Assembly: GCF_009739465.1 (NCBI RefSeq)
Contig: NZ_WHOM01000065.1
Coordinates: 246,313-310,312 of the forward strand
Direction of reading: 5' to 3'
Origin: Streptomyces apocyni
GTDB lineage: Bacteria; Actinomycetota; Actinomycetes; Streptomycetales; Streptomycetaceae
DNA: 64,000 nucleotides
Below are positions 60,254 through 64,000 of the stretch, one piece after another. Both the position numbers and the translations under genes were made by a program. The notes beneath the pieces are model-generated. The model made no database searches, had not been told where the DNA came from, and was given only the letters and a program-made list of their open reading frames with translations. Positions within the stretch are counted from its first letter, which is position 1. Every line of letters begins with the position of its first letter.

Positions 60254-62008
60254 TCAACCGGGTGACCAGGGAATACCTGGAAGGGTGACCTGGATGCGGC
60301 AGCCGCGAGGGGATTCAGCCACACCGATCCGGCCGCCGTGGAGATCGACCGCCCAGCGGGCGATCGCCAGCCCCAGACCCGTACCGCCGTCGCTGCCGGG
60401 GCCGTGCGGGGTCGGGGCGAGGCCGCGGTTGAAGCGCTCGAAGACCCGGTGCCACTCGGAGCGCGGCATGCCGGGCCCCTCGTCCTGCACCTCCAGGGTG
60501 AGCGACTCGGGCGCCGCGCCCGCCCTGGCCCGTACGGTGACCCGGCCGTGCGGCGGGCTGTGCTTGACCGCGTTGTCGATCAGGTTCGCCACCACCTGGT
60601 GCAGCCGCTCGGCGTCGGCGTGCGCGGTCAGCTCGGGCGGGGAGACGTCGAGATGCAGATGGACGTCCGTACGGGTGTGCCGCCCGGACGAGGAGTACAT
60701 CCCGTGGCGCTGCGCGGCGGCGGCGCCCGGCAGCTGCGCCTCCTTCAGCACGCCGGACAGATAGGGCCAGACCTCCAGGCGGCGGGCCCGCAGCGGTATC
60801 ACTCCGTGGTCCAGGCGGGACAGGTCGAGCAGCGTCTCCACCAGGCCGCTGAGGCGCTCGGTCTGCTTCAGGGCCGTACGCATCGTCTCGGGGTCGGCGG
60901 CCGAGACGCCGTCCACCACGTTCTCCAGTACGGCGCGCAGCGCGGCGATCGGCGTCCGCAGCTCGTGTGAGACATTCGCCACCAGCTCCTTGCGGTGCCG
61001 GTCCTGGGCCTCCAGGTCCTCCGCCATGCGGTTGATGGTGCAGGCCAGGTCGCCGAGCTCGTCGCGGCGGTCCGCGCCGCGCACGCGGCGGGTGTAGTCG
61101 CCGTGCGAGATGGAGCGGGCGACGGTGTTCATCTCGTCCAGCGGGGCGGTCATCGAGTGCGCCACGAACTGGGTGATCAGCAGCGTCGCGATCACCGAGA
61201 AGACGGTGATGAAGCGCAGCTCGGTCTGGGTGCGCAGCGCGACCATCAGGAGCCCGGTGGTGATGAACACCGAGACGACCACCAGCGCCCCGAGCTTGGT
61301 CTTGATCGAAAACGGCCGCAGCCCCCGCACGGCGGCCCGCAGCCCCCGCACCACCCAGCGCCGAAGCGCCGCGCGCGTCGACCCGGGCGCCCCGCAGCCG
61401 CGCCGCGCCGCGCGACGCCCCCTGGACGAGCGCTCCCCGGCCCCGGCTCCGGCCTCGTTCCCGGCCTCGTTCCCGGCCTCGGTCCCGGTGTCGGCCTCGG
61501 CTCCGGCCCTGGTCCCTGCCTTGGTTTCGGCTCCTGCCTTGGCCTCGGCTCCGGCCTGGGTCCCGGCCCCGGTCTCGGTCCCGGCCTTGGCTCCGGCTCC
61601 GGCCCTGGTGCGGGCCTTGGCCTCGGTCGCGGCTCGGGCCATGGCCTGGGTCCCGGCCTCGGTCCCAGCCTTGGCCCCGGTTTCGGTCCCGGGCCTGGCC
61701 TTGCCCCCGGCTGCTGGGCCGCTTTCGTTGCTCGGAGCGCCGGACGCGTCGTCCGGTTTGCCGGGTCCACCGCTGGGGGTGCTGCCGCTAGGAGCGCCGG
61801 GTCGTCGGCTCCGGGGGGCGCTGGACTCGCCCCCTGAGCCGCACGGTGCGGCGAGGTCGTCACTCGCGGTGCCGCCCGTGGCGGGCTGCTCGCCGCCGCG
61901 CGTCGCGTGCGGCGCGGCGTCGGCGCGGCTGGGTCCGTCAGTCGCGGTGTGGTGGGCGTCGGCCGTGGCGTCGTGGGCGGGGCCTGCCGGGTCGGGCCCG
62001 GGGGTCAT
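60254..62008 (-). CDS. Sensor histidine kinase with repeat-rich N-terminus
   Basis: In this 584-residue kinase, residues 1-200 are low-complexity, rich in Ala/Gly/Thr/Glu repeats. Two membrane segments with only a short loop follow (about 235-280). HAMP, the phosphoacceptor in NVSHELRTPIAALRA, and a HATPase domain (N-box LIDNAVKHSPP, G-box LEVQDEGPG) complete it. There is almost no extracellular domain, so sensing may be in the membrane or through the N-terminus. The start ATG at 62008 overlaps the regulator stop by 4 bases. Confidence 0.88.
   Translation of the reverse strand: MTPGPDPAGPAHDATADAHHTATDGPSRADAAPHATRGGEQPATGGTASDDLAAPCGSGGESSAPRSRRPGAPSGSTPSGGPGKPDDASGAPSNESGPAAGGKARPGTETGAKAGTEAGTQAMARAATEAKARTRAGAGAKAGTETGAGTQAGAEAKAGAETKAGTRAGAEADTGTEAGNEAGNEAGAGAGERSSRGRRAARRGCGAPGSTRAALRRWVVRGLRAAVRGLRPFSIKTKLGALVVVSVFITTGLLMVALRTQTELRFITVFSVIATLLITQFVAHSMTAPLDEMNTVARSISHGDYTRRVRGADRRDELGDLACTINRMAEDLEAQDRHRKELVANVSHELRTPIAALRAVLENVVDGVSAADPETMRTALKQTERLSGLVETLLDLSRLDHGVIPLRARRLEVWPYLSGVLKEAQLPGAAAAQRHGMYSSSGRHTRTDVHLHLDVSPPELTAHADAERLHQVVANLIDNAVKHSPPHGRVTVRARAGAAPESLTLEVQDEGPGMPRSEWHRVFERFNRGLAPTPHGPGSDGGTGLGLAIARWAVDLHGGRIGVAESPRGCRIQVTLPGIPWSPG
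61435..61710 (-). repeat. Long hexanucleotide-type repeat tract in the kinase gene
   Basis: On the coding strand imperfect 6- and 12-base units (GGCCGAGGCC-like) encode about 90 residues of GAGA/TEAGT type. The frame is kept, and length would vary between strains. Confidence 0.75.
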
Positions 62009-62742
62009 GGTGCTGGGCTCTCCAGCGCGTAGCCCACCCCGTGCACCGTACGGATGCGCTCCGCGCCGATTTTCCGGCGCAGTGCCTTGATGTGGCTGTC
62101 CACGGTCCGCGTACCGGACGCGTCCGCCCAGTCCCACACCTCCGCCAGCAGCTGCTCGCGCGAGAGCACCGCGCGCGGGCTGTTCGCCAGGCAGACCAGC
62201 AGGTCGAACTCGGTCGGGGTCAGATGGACGTCATCGCCGCCCACCCGGACCCGGCGCTGGGCGTGGTCGATCTCCAGTTCGCCGAGGCGGAGGAGGCCAC
62301 CGCGCGGAGTCGTCGCGGCGAGGGCCGCGCGCTCGACTCTGCGGAGCAGGACATGCACCCGCGCCGCCAGCTCCCGCATCGAGAACGGCTTCGTCATGTA
62401 GTCGTCGGCGCCGACCCCGAGACCGACCAGCATGTCGGTCTCGTCGTCCCGCGCCGTCAGCATCAGCACCGGCACCGGACGCTGCGCCTGGACCCTCCGG
62501 CAGACCTCGAGCCCGTCGAAACCGGGCAGCATGACGTCCAGGATCAGCAGGTCGGGCTGCCACGCCTGGGCGGTCTCCACCGCCGCGGGCCCGTCGCTCG
62601 CGGTCTGGACGACAAACCCCTCGGCGCGCAGCCTCGCGGCGATGGCGTCGACGATCGTCAGGTCGTCCTCGACGACCAGCACCCGCCGTTGTGCGCCCGG
62701 CGTGGAGGCCGGGCCGCTATGGGAGGTGTGTGTCTGCTCCAT
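62005..62742 (-). CDS. OmpR/PhoB-family response regulator
   Basis: This 245-residue regulator has a receiver domain with VLVVEDDLTI, phosphorylated Asp in LLILDVMLPGFDG and Lys in YMTKPFSM. The C-terminal winged helix (VHLTPTEFDLLVCLANSPRAVLSREQLL; TVDSHIKALRRKIG) follows. I chose ATG at 62742 (MEQTHTS) behind GGGGCGG; the longer frame is not receiver-like. It is coupled to the kinase by ATGA. Confidence 0.93.
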   Translation of the reverse strand: MEQTHTSHSGPASTPGAQRRVLVVEDDLTIVDAIAARLRAEGFVVQTASDGPAAVETAQAWQPDLLILDVMLPGFDGLEVCRRVQAQRPVPVLMLTARDDETDMLVGLGVGADDYMTKPFSMRELAARVHVLLRRVERAALAATTPRGGLLRLGELEIDHAQRRVRVGGDDVHLTPTEFDLLVCLANSPRAVLSREQLLAEVWDWADASGTRTVDSHIKALRRKIGAERIRTVHGVGYALESPAP

Positions 62743-62803
62743 CGCCCGCCCCTGAAGTGATCGCGTGTCGGTCAGCAGAGTAAAGGCAGCGGACACGGTG
62801 CGG

Positions 62804-63502
62804 CTACGCAGCCACGATGCCGAGGTGCACTACGTCCGGAACGCCCCGGGCAACCGGCATCTCTTCGGTACGCACCCCCCGGAATCCGGCATTCCGCATG
62901 GCCTGTTCGAAATCGGCCGACGGCTGCGCGGACCACACGGCCAGCACCCCGCCGGGCCTGAGCCGGGCCTGGCAGGCGGCGAGTCCGGCGGGCGAGTACA
63001 GCCCCTCGTTGTCCTTGGTGACCGTCCAGTCCGGCCCGTTGTCGATGTCCAGACACAGCGCGTCGTAGCGCTCGGTCGCGGCGTGCAGATACGCGATCAG
63101 GTCGGTGTGCAGGATCTCGGTACGGGGGTCCCGCAGCGCCGCTCCTGAGACGGTGGCCAGCGGAGCGGGCTCCCCGAGGTGCCAGTCGATAATGGCCGCC
63201 TCACGTTCGACGACCGCGATCCGCCCCCACCGGGGGTCCGCCGCCGCGTGCGCCAGCGAGAACCCAACGCCGAGACCACCGATCAACAGGCTCGGCAGGT
63301 CCGGCGCTGGCCGCGCCCCGAGCGCCGTACGCGCCGCGTCGACGAGAAGCCGCTCGGAGCGGCCGTCCGAGGTGTCCATGAGGAAACACCCGTTGGCGAT
63401 GATCTGCAGCAGCTCCCCGTGCCGCCGCAGCGCGACCTCGCCGTACGGGCCCTCGCGGCGATCCAGGACAACGGGTTCTGCGGGGTTGTACGCGTCTCGC
63501 AT
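62804..63502 (-). CDS. Spermidine-synthase-like methyltransferase-fold protein
   Basis: This 232-residue protein starts MRDAYNPAEPVVLDRREGPYGEVALRR, has the motif LIGGLGVGFSLAHA, and DIDNGPDWTVTKDN in place of the usual spermidine-synthase active site. Lack of the classic Asp pattern suggests it does not make spermidine. The start ATG at 63502 follows GGGGGG. It stands 62 bases upstream of the two-component operon on the same strand. Confidence 0.78.
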   Translation of the reverse strand: MRDAYNPAEPVVLDRREGPYGEVALRRHGELLQIIANGCFLMDTSDGRSERLLVDAARTALGARPAPDLPSLLIGGLGVGFSLAHAAADPRWGRIAVVEREAAIIDWHLGEPAPLATVSGAALRDPRTEILHTDLIAYLHAATERYDALCLDIDNGPDWTVTKDNEGLYSPAGLAACQARLRPGGVLAVWSAQPSADFEQAMRNAGFRGVRTEEMPVARGVPDVVHLGIVAA

Positions 63503-63585
63503 ACCCCCCATCCTGCCGCAGCGCCCTCTCCCCACCCCACGACCCTGACGCCCACTCGACGAACTCCCTATAGGTTTGACGTGCT

Positions 63586-63605
63586 CCCTGGCCTAATGCC
63601 CAGGG
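63586..63605 (-). repeat. Hairpin at the 3' end of the TnpB gene
   Basis: CCCTGG and CCAGGG arms (6 bp) with an 8-base loop overlap the TnpB stop codon. IS605-type elements end in short hairpins recognised by their transposase, and the 3' end of tnpB yields its guide RNA. Only a weak indication. Confidence 0.3.
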
Positions 63606-64000
63606 GTTCCGGCCTGGGTCGTCTGACCCTTCCGGGGGCTTCCTGCTTCACCGCGCTGTGCGGGCACGGGTGCCCGTCTTACCGGCGCTCCACAGGCAGT
63701 TAGCGTCTCCGCCCGTCCGGCGGCGACGATTCGGCGTCCTTCGACGAGGACGTTTCGGGCTGCGTTGTGGTCGCGGTCATGCAGGGTGCCACAGGCCCCG
63801 CACGTCCACTCCCGGACGTGCAGGGGCTTGGGGCCGTCCCGGAACCCGCAAGCCGAGCAGACTTGAGAGGACGGGAAGGCCCGGTCCACCCTGGCGAAGG
63901 TGCGACCGCATTTGACCGCCTTGTACTCCAGCATGCCGACGAACGCGGACCACCCCGCGTCATGCACGGACTTGGCGAGCCGGGTACGGGCGAGGCCGGA
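63593..64000 (-). CDS. tnpB: TnpB/IS605 OrfB family protein, C-terminal part (cut by window edge)
   Basis: This 135-residue partial reading frame enters from the right edge (SGLARTRLAKSVHDAG). It contains the GMLEYKAVKCGRTFARVDRAFPSSQVCSACG region, a zinc ribbon (CSACG ... CGACG) and the RuvC-III motif DRDHNAARN with its catalytic Asp. TnpB proteins are RNA-guided nucleases of IS200/IS605 elements. Whether it is an intact element cannot be seen. The region after the stop to 63502 may contain its right end. Confidence 0.88.
   Translation of the reverse strand, partial: SGLARTRLAKSVHDAGWSAFVGMLEYKAVKCGRTFARVDRAFPSSQVCSACGFRDGPKPLHVREWTCGACGTLHDRDHNAARNVLVEGRRIVAAGRAETLTACGAPVRRAPVPAQRGEAGSPRKGQTTQAGTPGH

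Overview
The window is very GC-rich, uses GTG and TTG starts freely, and packs genes with 4-base overlaps. Its gene content (chitobiose transporter genes next to nagB, WhiB-like and SigH regulators, nickel superoxide dismutase, ECF sigma factors, FxSxx peptide system) points to a Streptomyces or very close relative. From memory, the gene order follows the S. coelicolor stretch from dasB (about SCO5233) to the two-component pair after sucA (about SCO5283). No database could be searched, so this synteny is recalled, not computed.

Layout. 1-4.45 kb: the N-acetylglucosamine/chitobiose block dasB-dasC-dasD, convergent with nagB, which has a DasR-type operator in front of it. 4.5-9.7 kb: a divergent SDR/TetR pair, a soluble PdtaS-type histidine kinase, wblE and a diacylglycerol-kinase-like gene. 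9.8-13.7 kb: a small membrane protein, the anti-sigma/sigma pair rshA(prsH)-sigH, a PLP enzyme and an amidase. 13.8-24.6 kb: ordinary accessory metabolism and regulation, including two GNAT genes, a RibD_C reductase, a YCII-ECF42 sigma pair, a hydrolase, a tyrosine phosphatase and a coupled pair of SPFH membrane proteins. 24.6-31.5 kb: a NarL-type two-component operon, dienelactone hydrolase, sodN/sodX, a CGNR regulator and a methyltransferase. 31.8-39.8 kb: a polar amino-acid ABC transporter, malic enzyme, a PhoD phosphatase with a coupled lectin-like protein, and an MDR oxidoreductase. 40.0-42.4 kb: a PadR/DUF4097 operon with a clear operator, and a 60-residue conserved protein.

42.5-56.1 kb is the striking part: a one-strand block of about 13.5 kb. 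It encodes a Trypco1-type protein, a trypsin-VMAP fusion, a MoxR AAA ATPase and a vWA-TPR protein. These are followed by a 56-residue FxSxx-COOH RiPP precursor, its radical SAM/SPASM maturase, an HExxH peptide-modification protein and a TIR-NB-ARC-TPR protein. I read it as a protease/ATPase conflict (immunity or self/non-self) module joined to a cyclophane-peptide module. The peptide or stress signal would be sensed by STAND/TPR and vWA scaffolds, and protease or TIR effectors would be unleashed. Four in-frame TTA codons lie in this block. They include one two codons before the Phe core of the precursor, so the whole output may depend on the bldA tRNA and hence on development.

56.2-64.0 kb returns to core genes: multifunctional 2-oxoglutarate dehydrogenase/decarboxylase, an OmpR-type two-component pair whose kinase has a long repeat-built N-terminus, and a spermidine-synthase-like protein. 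At the right edge is the C-terminal part of a TnpB-type (IS605 OrfB) protein. No tRNA, rRNA or CRISPR array was seen.
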